A stretch of 64,000 bases of DNA from Acanthosepion pharaonis (GCA_903632075.3 CAHIKZ030004123.1:4508501-4572500); one strand, 5' to 3'; positions 43,201 through 58,300 are shown, counted from the first letter of the stretch. The notes: generated from the sequence alone by a model not told the origin. Made by a program: numbers and translations.

Positions 43201-45607
43201 TTTTATTGTCCTGACTCCTCACTAAAGTCTTCTCATTCTCTTTCACTCTCAGTAACCCCTTGTGTCCGAGTCGCATTATTGTTTTGCTTGGGGTGAAATA
43301 ATTAAAAAAAGAAAAATGGTCAGCTAATCATTACACTACAGTGGGTGTTCAAAATCGTCATTACATCTTTTGTATAGATGTTTATAAATATGGAGTTGAT
43401 CTTTCCCAGATTCAAAGATCATCCAATGAAAGTAGAACTCACTATGCCATGGGAAACTTGCATGCAAAATATTGCTCTGTGGCAGATGATTTTAAAGGTA
43501 AAAGAGAATTAATCAGAAAGTTGGTAGGTTAATTTTGTTTAGCGGCATATCAACCTCCATGATGAAATCTAAATATTTTGAACACAATTTTATTACTTCA
43601 ATATAATTTGAACATTTGTATGCCTTCAACTACAGATAATACGTATTGTTGGTAATTTTACTATAATTTACTATAAATAGGTATTGTTGCCAATTTATTT
43701 TTATATAAAAAGTATTGCATTTTTATACTTTCATAGTTTGTTTTTCTTTTTTGTTTGGGGGTTCACTGTTTCCCCCTATCTGGTACCCTAACATGTGCTA
43801 CCACACCAGGTCAGGGTGGACCTGGGAACAACAACAATTAAGAGATAGTTCTATACTCCTCAAAGACTCCAATCTCCTGATCAGAAGCCTTGCTGCCAGA
43901 TGTAGTTTACCATCATACACAGGACTAGCAGCAGAAAGAGTTGACATTTATATGTTAATATAGTTGCACTAGTGAATTACTTATGGAATTTTATAAATGA
44001 ACAGATTGAAGGTTTATATGCTGAAAATGATCTAACAATGATCCAATCAAAATCAATGGTTCTACAGAAGGATGCTATGGATACCATTGGCCGAACATGT
44101 GAGCAACGATGAAGTTTTGGAGAGGATACAAACAAAGAGGAAACTTATACTTAACACCATGAAGAGTCAGCTGGAATTTCTGGGACATGTAATGAGAAAG
44201 GAAGGCTTGGAAAATCTGATACTCACAGTGATGTGTGACATACTTAGCGGACATAAGCAAGCGAATGGCAGAACAGGGTCTGAGGGAAGTACCAAAAAGA
44301 CAAAACTTATTAAGTACTACAAGGGATAGGAGTAAGTGGAGAGCCATGATCACCTACATCCTAAAGTGACATGGCATATAAAAGAAGGTAATGTATAGTA
44401 ATAGTTGTTTAAATGTTCTATCAAGTTTCCATACAGAAGTGAATAAGGATTTCCCAGCAGTTCACAAAACTGCTGTAAATTTTAGGAGCAGCACCTATAA
44501 TAAAACTGGACATATCAAGTTTTTGGCCTTAAATTGATCACACATCATTGAAACATTTAATATGGGCTGTGTAATTTTTGTCTAACGATTTGTTTAGATA
44601 AAGAGAAATAGTAAAAATTATTTTTGAGTTATCTCCCTTGCAAGCGCAATGGCAGAATGAGAAGTTTACAAAACTGGGATATGAAAATACCAATTCTGTA
44701 AAAGAGTAGTGTACAGCAACCATAGTTGGAAAAATATATTTTTAATTTGTTACAATTGCTTAAAAAGACAATATGGGATTTAAATCAGCATAAAACAAAA
44801 CATTGAACCTGAAGCACAAATATACAAAATAGTTTGCATGCCCAATGAAATACATTAGTGAAACATTTAGAAATTTAAATAAAAGCTTATCTGAACATAA
44901 GAGGGATCAGTTACAAAACATTACTAATTCATTGTAATTTTAAAATCAGTTCTGATTAAAAAAGAAAAATTTAAGGTGAAAATGTATTGAATGGGCACTA
45001 ATTTCAAAATCAGTAAATTTTTATCCAAGGCTATATAATACATCTTTTCTTCATAAAATTTCAATAAATAAAAGTGGGATAAAAACAATAATAAAAAATA
45101 AAAAGGTTATAAAAGGCTAAGTTTAACATCTAGATACATTGGGCATCAAATTTTAAATGTGGAGCATTTCTGTAATCTTTAACATTACAATGTAAACTGT
45201 AACTAACATTTGTTGTAATTCTCCTCTCACTTCCCTCCATTTTTCCATACGATTGATTCCATCAAAAACTGAAGTTAGTTCTCATAAGTAAAAGATACCA
45301 CTACACAATTTTTCACTGTTGTCATTCATTTACTTGTTATTATTCTTATATAAGTGTGTATTTGTAAACAATCATTATTACTGCTAATAATGCAAGACTC
45401 TACCAACGGATTAAGTCCTCTAGGTCACCGGCATGTTTATGAAAAAATAAATACGCAAAAAAAATTTGCCTTTCTTTCTGCCGGGTGCCGATAGCCTAGG
45501 TGTTAGAATCTCTGACTGATGCCAAATCGATCAGGTTTTGATTCTGGCTTGAAACAAATGAATGTCTAGCCACACTGATGAGTTGTGATACAGTGAAACA
45601 GCCTGAC

Positions 45608-45651
<44 letters not shown>

Positions 45652-48600
45652 ACAAAGTAGAAAAGTTCTGTGTATTGCAGTTTTTATTCTAAAAGCACTT
45701 TATTGGATTAAAGAGAAACCAAAAAAACAGAAAAAAGACTTTCCCCCCTCAACCAAAAAAGGGAAACCAAAGGAGAGGGGGGAGAGAGGGGGGAAGAGAG
45801 AGAGAAAGTGAAAAAACAAAGAGACAAAAAGGAAAAAACAAAGAAAGAGCTCATTGAGTATATTTCCATGAGCTGTGCATTAAATACCAAAGACAGCTCC
45901 ATGTCGCTATCAAGCTTGGCAACTTCCGACAGTGTGAATATTGCACAATGAAGAAAGAAAAGCTTTCTTATTCTCAACATATGGTGATCCAACATTAATG
46001 ACTACATAATTGGCAATGCCGATTTGCAAAATCCTCCTCTCACAATACACAAGACATTTTTTACCTTCCCCAGCAACTGTATTTGTGCTGTGCCAGCCAA
46101 AGAGGCGTGCGGGATCAAATGGACTGTTTCCCTATAGAAAAAGAAAATGTAAAAATATTAATATAAAGAAAAGAAATGAGCATTATCATTGTTGAACAAT
46201 AGAACTTGTCTTAGAATGAGGCAAGATTTTCATGCACTCTGATCAATAGTATAGAAAATATACAAAGTTTGTTAAGAACATAGAATATCTTGAGGGCCAA
46301 TTGTACAGTTTGACAACCAATCAAAAATGAGTATTATTGTGCATGTGGTAACATGTGCTATCCTGTGGGGTTACTTGGTCAGCAGTAAGATACCATTGCG
46401 TGAACTTGTGTACTGCATGACAGATGCATTCATCAAGACAATGTACCTCCCCATTCTTTGGGTGCCGTGTTTTTTTGGGTAAAATATATCATCCAGATAT
46501 GTCTGCTTCTTTATACTCCAGATTTGGTTCATTGCAATCTTTTTTTTCTAAGAAATAATTTTTTTTTGAAAGATTCCAAACCATGGAAGAGATTAAGGAC
46601 AATACAATAGGGACAGCTGATGGTTATCCCAAAAGAGGACACAGCTAACTCTTATAAAAAGAGTAAGGGATGCTGAAAGATCTCAAGGAGAGTACTATGA
46701 AGAGGACTAAGATATATTTGTTCTTGTCAATATTAAGTGGCTAGATGTTTCCTGGACAGTCCTTATATATCATCACAACTGAACATAGATTGAAAAAGAC
46801 TATGTAAAAAAAAAAAAAAAGGTTCAAGAGAATTGGAACTTAATGAGTCATTTCATTGCAAATATAGATGTAAAACAGTTGGTTTAAAGATTTTTATTAT
46901 TATTATTATTATTACAACAAACTAGTGTTTATGATTAAAACACAAACTACAGTTCTTTAGCAAACTATAATAAAATCAAGCCTGGAGTGAATAAAAAAAA
47001 ATTACTCCAAAAAACAAACCAATTTGGAAACATGGGGAATGAATGAGAGATTTGTTAGTCATATTTGCATGACCCTGACTTTAATTCTAACATCTTGCAA
47101 AGATATAGCTAGAAAATGTAATCAAAGTTTAGTATATAAATCAATGTATCTTTTTTCTTTTAATCTTTTGGCTGGTGGTGTAGCCTTTTTCACATAATGA
47201 AAAGATACTACACTGATTCTAAGCATAAGTGTCTATCCATATATAAATAATACAGCCATTTTTGATACGCGCTATGTTTGTATTTAGTAGGAGTTTGCAA
47301 AATTTAATGGCGTGAAAGACCAAATATGAAATGGAAACTGGGGACGGCGCAATGAACGCCAAGTGGAAACTGGGGACGGCGCAATGAACGCCAAGTGGAA
47401 ACTGGGGACGGCGCAATGAACGCCAAGTGGAAACTGGGGACGGCGCAATGAACGCCAAGTGGAAACTGGGGACGGCGCAATGAACGCCAAGTGAAACGCA
47501 ATGGAACTGGGGACGCGCAATGAACGCCAAGTGGAAACTGGGGCGGCGCAATGAACGCCAAGTGGAAACTGGGACGGCGCAATGAACGCCAAGTGGAAAC
47601 TGGGGACGGCGCAATGAACGCCAAGTGGAAACTGGGGAGAATATGAAATGGAAAAAGGAAGATTTTTTTTTCCTGGAAACTTTTGCACACAACTAATAAA
47701 TATTGATTCCAATCATATTTCAATCTTAAGGAGTTAAAAATATAAGCTGGACTCATTGATATTGAATAACAAATGCTGTTGCTATCTCAATAAATCATTA
47801 ATTGCTCTGTAAAGTGTATGGCCAGGTCTGCAGTTGTATAACCATAGTTACAATGCATGTCAGGCAATTCTTATACAGTATAAGGATCGCTTTGCATACT
47901 TGGTAAATTGGGATTTGGTGAGGCTATTCAACCCATAGTTGGGAGGATGGCTGTTGATTCTGAGGAGTTCATCTGGCCTTTAACTGCTCATTTTTTTTTT
48001 TTTTTCATACTGCTGGGGTTCCATTTACAGTATTCACCAAATCGGGGTCTGGTGGGGAGCCGTTTTTGTTACTGACCATGGAAACATGAAGCAGGCTGTA
48101 CTGGGTTACATAGTAGCAATAGCAGTCAGAAGCCCAATGCGTGTGTATGTATGTATATAACACTTATATTTTACACTGGATGTCAGATTAAACAATTTGT
48201 TGACAAATGTACTATTTATTACTATTAACATAATTTGTTTAAATGATAAATAATGTCTCAGAAACAACAGGTGAACTATTAAAGTAACAGTGTGGATACC
48301 AAGGCAGTGGAAAAAGACTAGAGTGCAGTCAAAGATGATCTGATACCTAAGCCCAAATGGCCCAGTATGGCCAGAGATACAAAGTGGTGGAGATCAACTA
48401 GGAAGGGGTTCCTCCAACAGGAGTGAGAAGTCCCTGGATTTGAAAGAAGAGTAGTAACAGTAATCAATGAGTTAAGGAAAATGAAGAAAATATATTTTAG
48501 TACAAACAAGTGAATTATTAAGTAATTATATACACACCAAAATGTATTATAACATATTTAAGAATCATAAATATATGAGCAAATTATCTTTTTAAATTTA

Positions 48601-51600
48601 CATGAAAATATCATGGAAATGAATTTATTTATTATTTTTAGGCATCATACATATACTTAAGGCTTACCCTGAGCAATTGATAAACTGTGATATCATATTG
48701 AGAAGCTTTCTTAATAGATGTTGGAAACAAAGCATCATGTAGACGAGGAAATTGGAGTAAACTGTCTTCAAGAGTGTCCATGTCTATTCCTTGAAAAGGG
48801 TCAGGAACACCAAGGCTTGAGGTCATCTGGAATTGGCAATTAAATAAAAAGCTAATATAATAATTGCTTTTTTTTGTGTAGTGTCTTCTTTACAATAAAC
48901 ATTAGAAATGACATGTAATTTTATCAAATAAATTTAATTCTTCAGTTGTTGAATTTCTTAAATGAAGCAGTGTCATTATTAAATTTTGACTAAATTTTCT
49001 TTCATTTTCTTTCCATTATTTGAATAGTAAAGATAATAGTCTAAAGTTTTAACCGATGACTTTTTTTTTTTTTTTTAAACACTACTGTATCATGTTAAAA
49101 CACTGGTTCTTATCTGATTACCAAAGTTAAGCAATATTGAGCCAGGTCAGTACCTAGATGGATGACCACTTGGGAATACTGGTGTTGTAAGTTTGGATGT
49201 TGAGATGAGAAATCAGAATGTTCAATTCTAGTTGAATTTGTTATATTCACCTAAGCACAAATATCCTTAAGGAAGGTATGATTTCATCTCTTCTCCCCCA
49301 GCTATGGGTTATGTAGTAGAACTGATAGAGTTCTATAACCTCTTTTGGCAACCAGTCTACTGCAGAAAGTAATGGCAACCTAGTGCAGGAATTCTTCTGT
49401 CAAATCAATCATAAATTAATAAGACATGATCTCCAAACTGTGCATCATGCATGACACCTAAGGAAGAAGGAAGGGGTCATTTTTATATTCTGTGATGGTT
49501 CTATATGCAGAATGGATTAGAAACACTATCTATGCCTATGACAATATTTGAATTTGCAATCCTCATCTACAAATAGAAATTTTCACAAAAGGACTACACA
49601 TTTTAGCTACTCCTACTACTCATGGCAATAAAAGTTACACAGAACACAACGATGCTCACATTCATTCAGTTCATCTAGTTTAGTATTCAGCTCCTCATTC
49701 AATTTTGATATCTCTATGGACTTGTCCTTTGCAGATCCAGACTTTGTGATAAGCATGAAGTTCTGAGTCAGCTATGCAGAGAAAGCTGAGCAGTCAGCTT
49801 ACTTGAACAAATCTTGTGTGTAACTTTCAAGCTAACGATTTTTGATCTTCTATTCTATTTCCATATGTATGGATTTCCATTTTTGTCCAACAGCTTCTTC
49901 CTGCCTTTTTTTTTTTTCCTCTCAGCCTCAAGGTATTGGTTGTATGCTGTTCTGGCATTGGAAGCACTGCAGAGAAGAGCTTTAGTCATAGGAACATTCC
50001 CAGCACATCCAACTGTAGCCATATAGTCAATGATAATGCACTGTGTGACCAGTCTGATGTTTCCTATTGTCAGTAGAAATTTCCGTATTGATTGAGAAAC
50101 CTCTCTCTACTGAGGCCCCGTCCATGAGAGAGTACCACCAATCTGCGAACAACATTCCACAGTTTTTGATGTTCTTTGTTGCTAGACAAAGAAGAGTAGA
50201 ACAAAGAACAAAATGGTCTTCATGCTTGCTGAAATTCTTGAAAGCAATATTTCAAGCAGCTTCCTCCTCAAAATTTTTGTACTGACTGATGATGTCATCA
50301 CAATCAGAGTTGCTGACTTTTTTTCTGTCCATTATATGGGAAAAACATCTTTTTAGACTGTCTTCTGTGGCAGATTTATTTTCACAAATTGATCTAGGGT
50401 TCAGCCATGAAAGCGACCTTCCAAGATAGTATCTAATGGAAGATTTTGCAAGAATTTTCTTGATGATGGTGATGAACATTGTCTTTGTTGCAATTCTGCA
50501 TGCAAAGAGATCTTTCATTGACACATTTCCTTTTTTGGATAAATTTTACATAACCCTATCTGCCAGAAATACATGCTATCTTTGTAGCATCTTTATGCAT
50601 GTTTGGGTTTGACAAAATTCTTACAAATTCTTTCAGTTTGAAAAATGTGCTCTTTCTTTACAAATCTTAACAGTTTCATGATCATGCTGAACAGACCATC
50701 TGCAAGGAAAGGAAGCAATAGTTTATTGCTTTGATATTTTATCAGAAACCGTTCAACTTCAATATTTTTCGAAACAGACAGAAAAATCTGCTGTTTCACA
50801 GAAAATAAAGTATTCACATTTGACAGCACCGCAGAAAAGGACTTGGTTTGGTGACATTTCACCATTTTTTGAATTAAGTTCACAAATTTGATGACATCTG
50901 ACCAAATCTGGAGTTATTCATATGTTTGTGCATTTTCTAGCCATCTATGGTAAAAATACAAAGAGCCAGAATAAACGTTTAAAGCCAAGCAATAAAAGCC
51001 AAGCAATAAAAGCCAAATAAGTTTTATATTTCATCACTTTTTCACACAACAAAAGCTAGAGATACAGGTCATTATTAGCCTTCAAACTTTAAAAATAACA
51101 TTCTTATTATTTTTTTTTCAAAGACACATTTTCTATCTCAAAATACATCAAAGGCACATTTTCTATTTTATCATCCTTCCCTACATAAATTTCCCTCGAC
51201 TTAAATTTGATTCTCAAAAGTGTTATTTTTGGCAAAAATTTAGAGAAACATAGCTTACACAGATACACATTGACTTGGGATGCATAAAAAAAGTTTCAAT
51301 TTTTTCAGCATGAACTCATCCACCACTGACTAGAGATCAAAAGGACATTTTACTTTGGAAGTTGATATGTGAATAAAATTTCTTCAATTGTTCAAATTTT
51401 AAGAAACACTGATAAATTTTTCAAGATTCTACTAAAATGTATTTTATTACTGTAGTGTAAAATTTATTTTCCTTTCAACTACAAATTCAATGAGTGTGAA
51501 TTAATTTATCTTTGACGGAGATGTTTACTTGTCTCTGATGCCTTTTATCTTTGCTTTTCCTCTTTTCTTGTTGAGTGAGGGTAGCAGCTAGAAGACATGC

Positions 51601-54304
51601 CTTCATATCTATTCTCCCTTTCTTTCTTGTCATCAAGACAAGAAAATACAGAAATAACTTTGAGGTCATGACCTCTTTTTAATCAAGGAAACAAACCATC
51701 ATTTGTAATATTTGCCAAATATTACTCACAACTAAAAAACATTTTTCTTAAAGAACATTTTTAGCTTGTAAAAAAGCCAGATTTATGGGATTTGGCATTT
51801 TAACTTTCATGAATTGTAAAAAAAGGATGTGTGGGCTGCCCAATTTTAAAATTCCAGGACTTTTCAAGGAGCTTTTGGTCTATTGCAATTTATCCAGGAC
51901 TTTTCAAGGCCTGGAAAAGACCCTGTCAATTTTCCAGGATTTTTCAAGGTTTCCAGGACCTTTAAGAACCCTGATTGTAAGAATTTTTTTGAGATAATGG
52001 TTTAATGATACATCTTAAGCAATAGCTGAGGGAAGAAAAGGTGGATTCATACCTTTCCTAAGGGTATTTGCATGTAAATGAATATAACGAACACAACTAG
52101 AATCAGACCTCAGATTTCCAATTAACAATTCCAAGCCATTATCTATTACACCAATTGCCAATCCAAGTTTACAGAACCTGGTATTTCCAATTGGTCCCCC
52201 ATGTAGGTACTATAGAATTATTCTAAATGAAAATACAAAAAGACCATGGCACCATAAAGAGTTGTGAAAGCTATCATTTGTAAAGATAGAAAGGAGTCCT
52301 TACAGATGTTAGAAGATCATTGCCATATAGGGTAGTTGCAAGAGCTGCCAAAACATGGCCTTGCTGGACCAGGCCAGCAACTGTAGATTCTCGCAGATTC
52401 CATACTACTCCTGCATTGGCCAAACTAGCTTCATACATCGGGGATATGTCTGAAAAGAAAAAAAAATACTCAAATTATAACAATTTTTTTTAAGTGGCCC
52501 AAGATTCTGAATTTGATCCTCTCAGTGTGAAATTAGCTGAATAGCATAAAATGCAAACACCATTCAAGTTGACAGACTTAGATAAAATCTAAGTAACCAT
52601 TAATCATGTCAACCTCAATTTAGGTAAGCCAGAGAGGGATTGAGCAAATTTTAGTTATACTGGATTTAGTTTTACTGGATTCAATATTATTTCCACATTT
52701 TACTATCTGAAAGGAACCTATCTACCACAGATAAGTTCCTGCTGTAATGGTAATGTTTAGAGGAAGATAAACTTACCATAAGGATTCAAAGAAAGAGAAT
52801 AAAAGTTTTGGAACATTTTGATCCACATGATATGATGATCATCAAAGAGTTGCAGGGACAATTGCTTAGGAGTGATTCTGAAAGACAAAAGGAATCTGCT
52901 CTAAAAAATGTTTAATTAGCTTTTATCAGAAACTGATACATGAAAAATTTTCATGCCTTCATCCAAAGGTAATGATAATAAAAAGTTCCTTTTCATTACT
53001 CCAATCAACAGGAACTTCTTATCAAATACTATTATAAAAATATAATTTCATAGAATACAATGTTTTCAAGTCATACTATATACACCAAAATTATTACTTT
53101 AAAACATAGTACTTGTTTTATGATAAAAAAACAAACTAAATACCAAAAAGATGTTCAGTTTGCTGTAATGGATAATGAACCGGAATGAGAATGAGAGTGC
53201 CATATTTTAATTTCAGTTGGGTTAGTTACATTCACTTGCATGCAAATATTCTTGGGAAAGGTATGATTCCATCCTGTCTCCCCCCAGCTATGGGTTGAAT
53301 ATCAGGACAGACAGAGCCCTATTGCCTTGGTCAGCAACCAGTCTACTGCAGAAGAAAAGTGAATTTTGTAATGACAATGAATGCAATTTACTTGATTTTC
53401 ACAGAATCTATAACAACCTCAGCATTTAATGAATAAACAACAAGTCATATTTTAATATGATTCTCAAGGTTTTATAAATGATAACTTTAATAATGTTAAG
53501 AGATCAATTTGAGATTTGATGATGTAATACAAGTAATTTATATTGTTCATTTATTTTATTATTCCTTTTTATAGAGATATTTTTAGATAAGAATGGTTTG
53601 ATGATACATGTCTTACAAATTACAGTTGAGAGGATAAAAGATGATTTCATACCTTTTACAAGGGTATTTTCATGTAAGTGAACCCAACCAGAATTGAGAC
53701 TTGGCACTTTGATTAACAATTCCAAGCCACTATACATTACACCACCTGCACATCCAAGCTACAGCACCTAGCATTCCCAAATGGTCACCCATCTAAGCAC
53801 TGACCAGGCTCAATGTTGCTTAATTTCTGTGATCATACAGGAACCTGAACAGAAAAAGGGGGCATCCCTTGTTTCCTACTTAAGACTGGGTTTCTGGTTC
53901 CTTCTAATGTTTTTTCCTTCTCTTCCAGTGGCTCCTTACATCTTTGTAGTATTATCACCTTGCTTGGAGTGCTGCCTCTTACTCTATCACCCTATGAGTG
54001 GCTCTTAGGCCATATACAGGTTTATAATAAATACATAAATAAAAAGTACAGAAAAAGTTTCAGCCAAGCCACCTTACCAAAATTTGATCAAATGAGAAAA
54101 TGTTTAGCATGCATGTACATGTATTATTAAAAAGTTATTGACTTTACAAAATGACTGATATACATAACCACAATAAGGTTGTTATATCTTTTTAAGATAA
54201 TATTTATTGCTCTATGGACTTGGTATTGAACATTCTGAAATCTATTGGAATTGGTCAATTTCAGGATAGACTTTATGCTGTAGTTGATTTATAGAAGGAA
54301 AATC

Positions 54305-54346
<42 letters not shown>

Positions 54347-54784
54347 TGAAATGAAAACTCAACTGCCAAGACAACATTTAATTCATTTGTTTGTCAAACA
54401 GGTGTCTTTTCAATATAGACATTTGTTAAAAGAAAAATATATATATTTGTCCGGACAAATTTATTATAGAAAATTGGAAATCTATTTAATTCATTCTTAA
54501 AAAATACCAATATTTCATTAAAAACCAAATGTGCAAATAGACAACAATTATTATACATTGTTGTGAGAATCATTTTTGTTATGAGATGTGGATGTTTTTT
54601 TTAGTAAATATCTCATGGCTCCTGGCACATTTGTATCATAGACTATATTTGGCAGATTCATGCGAGTCTGGGTAAAAATAATAAAACATGGATTTCAACA
54701 AACTATTAATGCATATAGTAAGAAAAAGAAATCATACTAATGTGTACACAGTTGCAAGAAAAAGAAAAGCCATTAAGAATGTGC

Positions 54785-54829
<45 letters not shown>

Positions 54830-55342
54830 CATGTGAGAGTTCAGTCATCAGGGGAACGGCCTTCTGCAGGTGGTTGGAATGTCGAACTGAACCCTTTATT
54901 TCATTCACTGGGGTAGACTGTTCTAGTTTCATGTGCCATGTCTAATAGATGTCAGTTATCAGTTATCTCCTGTTAATTCCTCTCTCCAAGTTCTCTACTG
55001 CCTTAACTAGGTATTGAATTCACACAAGGTTACTAAATATGGCAGACACCTAAACAGGGTTTGGTTTGGTTTGCTTTACAGCATATCAACCTCAATGGGT
55101 TATTTAATGCCAACAAATTAAAAAAAAAAAATTGATAGTAATATTTTGTTTTGTCAAAAATCTGTTTCTGGTAATATTTTTCCTTGAAAAATGTACTGCT
55201 GGTAATAGTTAACTATTTGCCGATAACTGGGACCCTAACAGGTGCTACCACCCTGGGTCAGGGTGGACCTAGGTACACCAGCAATAAAGAGGTGGTTCCA
55301 TGCTCCTCAAAAGCCTGATCAGAGGCCTTGCTGCTAGACATA

Positions 55343-55389
<47 letters not shown>

Positions 55390-58300
55390 TAGGTAGGTTC
55401 CACCAAAAAACAAAACCTAAGGTTTAAAACAAATTTTCCAAAAAGAAAAATCTTTCTTGAAGCTTTTGTTTTAGTTTCAAGCTAATAGATTAAATTTAAT
55501 ATTTCCAATAAGCAAAACACAAGGTGTCCTTAAAGTCTGAACATATAGGACATCACATTAACTATTTTTTTTTTTCACCTCCACAGATTAAACATGGTTT
55601 TGTTAAAAGGAGAAAGAATTGATTTCTTTTTTGGGGATATGCTAAAGGAGAAGATGTACTCAATGAAAATCACAGATGCAATACTTTTGATTGAATGCAT
55701 AAAAAGTAAATGTGCTAAAATGAACAACAATGTGGAGTTATTGCATTGAGTTCAAGTGAATCTTGCAAAGCACATCAACCTTTGCATCACAAATGATGGA
55801 AATTATATTGAAGATTTTATCTGTTAATATTCTAAGTCAATAAAATGTTGAAAATTTAATTTCTTGAAAATATGCATTTTTGCCTGTGCGTCCAGACTTT
55901 ATGGACACACTGTATTTTGCTGTATTTCAAAAACTAATTTAAATTGATTGGAAGGAGTTTTTTTTTCTAAAATAGCTGATCAGCACATTTTTATTGTTTG
56001 TTTTTATCACAATGTAATTCAATTTATTAAAAAATTTTCCAAAAATAAAATATATTTTTCTGAAATTTTATTTGAGGAATATTAGCTGATTTTAAAGTAT
56101 AATTAATAATGAAACAAAATATCATTTACTTGAAATTTAAAATATTGCAATAGATTTGATGTGTCAACAACCTGATGACAGCTCTAATATACTCAATCAA
56201 GATTACATATACATACACACATATCTGATAAGATAAAGAACAAATAGGAAACGTTTAACATGTTTCACTTATATTAAAGCTTCATCAGAGAATGAGATAG
56301 AGAAAAAAAAAGAAAGAAATACTGGTATTTTTATTTTTCTGTTGTTTGATTTTCATTGGTTAATAATGTTTCAGGTGCATTCAACTATTATTAACCAATG
56401 AAAATCGAACAACACAAAAGTAAAATAACAGAATTTCTTTCTTTTTCATTATATCACATTCTCTGATGAAACTTTAATAGAAGTGAAACATGTTAGATTG
56501 ATAAATATTTCATATTGGTTCTTTATTTTATGCTGTAAAATTCTGATTTGTATTCGATACCAATTCATGTATGCATTTCTAAAGAATTGATGGATTTTTT
56601 TTAATCTGACATATTTTACTACTTCAAATGTTATTATAGTAGATACTCATATTTGAAATAGATGAACCATTTTTATTTTTACTTTAAACATTGTGTATTA
56701 CATCTATTAGTTTGTGTATTTGAGAAAATATTTTATGAGGAAGTGTACTTTCCTTTGAAAAGGAAAACAGAACCCTGCTGTCCTGGGACACTCTTCATAA
56801 CCAAGCAAGTAAAGCACACCTACAAAGTGGGAAATGCAGGTTCAATTCCTACCAGAGAGCACATTTTCTTTATTAAGATTTCTCATGGGCCAATAAATGT
56901 AATGTACACTGTTTAAAATAAAAATGGAGTATCTATTTCAATATTTACATTTTTACGCAGTTTTTCACTAAACAGTGGTGTAGAAATAAAAATGAGGTAT
57001 CATTGAGCTCGTCATGATGTAAGTAACCTACATACCGAGTGTGAATAAAATTGGAAGAAAAAAGTTGAATTTATCAATTTTTGAATGACTTTATCAATTA
57101 TTGATTTTTTTACATTAAGAACCTATCTCTTACATTGTACAATGTATGTGCCAAGTCTGGTTAAAATCGGTTGGATGGATTTTGAGTGGTAAGATATCGC
57201 ACAAATACACAGACATCCTCTGTTTTACATATATATAGATTGGATATTCAAGTGATTTGTAAATCTACATAGAGTAAATATACTTACTGATTCTTCTCAC
57301 AGTACTTCCACAGCAAATACCCAAATCTGTTCTCAGTGCAGTAAGCAATAAAGTCTTGATGGAAATGATGTAATTCAATGTAGATATTGTCAATATGGGA
57401 AACAGGTGATGGGATCTTTAAAACTCCACCCAGCTGACAAAGCAGCTGCAAGAAACGGCCAAATTTTCCAGTCGGAACACTACTATCCAAAATACCATTT
57501 CTATAAATAGAACAAAAAAAAAAAAAAAAAAAAAAAAATCAAATGGAAAATTTCTCACAAGGTTTTTTTTTTTGTTGCATGTTTGGATGGATAGAGGTCA
57601 ACAGTAGTAGAGATCATCAAGTCAATGTAAATTCTACAATCCTTTCCTTAGATGCATAGTTTGTGCTTCATCAGGGCTACATATGGCTTTGAATTCAGAG
57701 TTGTCCTTATAACAGACTGGTTGCAAAATTTTATCTGATTAATTATTGGCATCTCCCATTTGTATATAAACTGCTACATTTAAGTTCTGAGTGGTGAGTA
57801 TTTTAGATTTTGGTGATTGTTGGTGTTTCAGTGATCTACACAAACCTTTCCATTTACATAATGTTATCATTTTAGTCTCTTGTGTTAATCATTATTAGGT
57901 TGAGGATTGTTGTTTGAGCTTCAGATAGTGTCATGTGTTGAACAAAAACTAAGTGTTGAATTGGTTGAGAAAATAGACAAAAAAGAGGGTGAAAAAAATG
58001 AGATAGAAATTATTATTTCATCAGGAACTGTTTGTGTAGAGAAAATTTCAAGGATAGTTCCTGAATGAAAATGCAAATTCAAGGAGTTTCTAAAAAAAAA
58101 AAAAAAAAAAAAAAATGAAGAAAAAGCTGAACTTATTCTGTTGGTGAGTTAAAAACTGAGTTATGTGTATTGTCTAAGTTGCCATGTGTGTCTGTTACAT
58201 GAAGCACTAATTTTAGCATCCTAAAGAGAAAGACCTAGCCTCTTGGTATTCACAGCCCCCATTTTTTACACATAATGAGGAAGGAAGATTCGGAGAAATT

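Larger units (their letters stand above)
56234..56528. repeat. Near-perfect palindrome, about 130-bp arms, hammerhead-like core in each arm
   Basis: The left arm (about 56234-56368) is mirrored by the right arm (about 56388-56528) around a 20-nt spacer. Cores at 56262-56288 (minus) and 56463-56489 (plus) are both exact in the CTGATGA and GAAAC boxes. Confidence 0.9.

Noticed and set aside
47324..47654. CRISPR-like array
   Set aside because: The 32-bp units are directly adjacent with no unique spacers, and this is animal DNA.
47219..47756. Three overlapping open frames of 142-157 codons
   Set aside because: They are the three frames of the 32-bp minisatellite inside an SPG11 intron. I keep the array as a finding but do not call a gene.
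57640..57690. Another hammerhead core (ctgatgaagcac...ggaaagg, minus strand)
   Set aside because: The second box is GAAAG and the spacing is long; too degenerate to call. The motifs near 15500 and 22270 were set aside for similar reasons.
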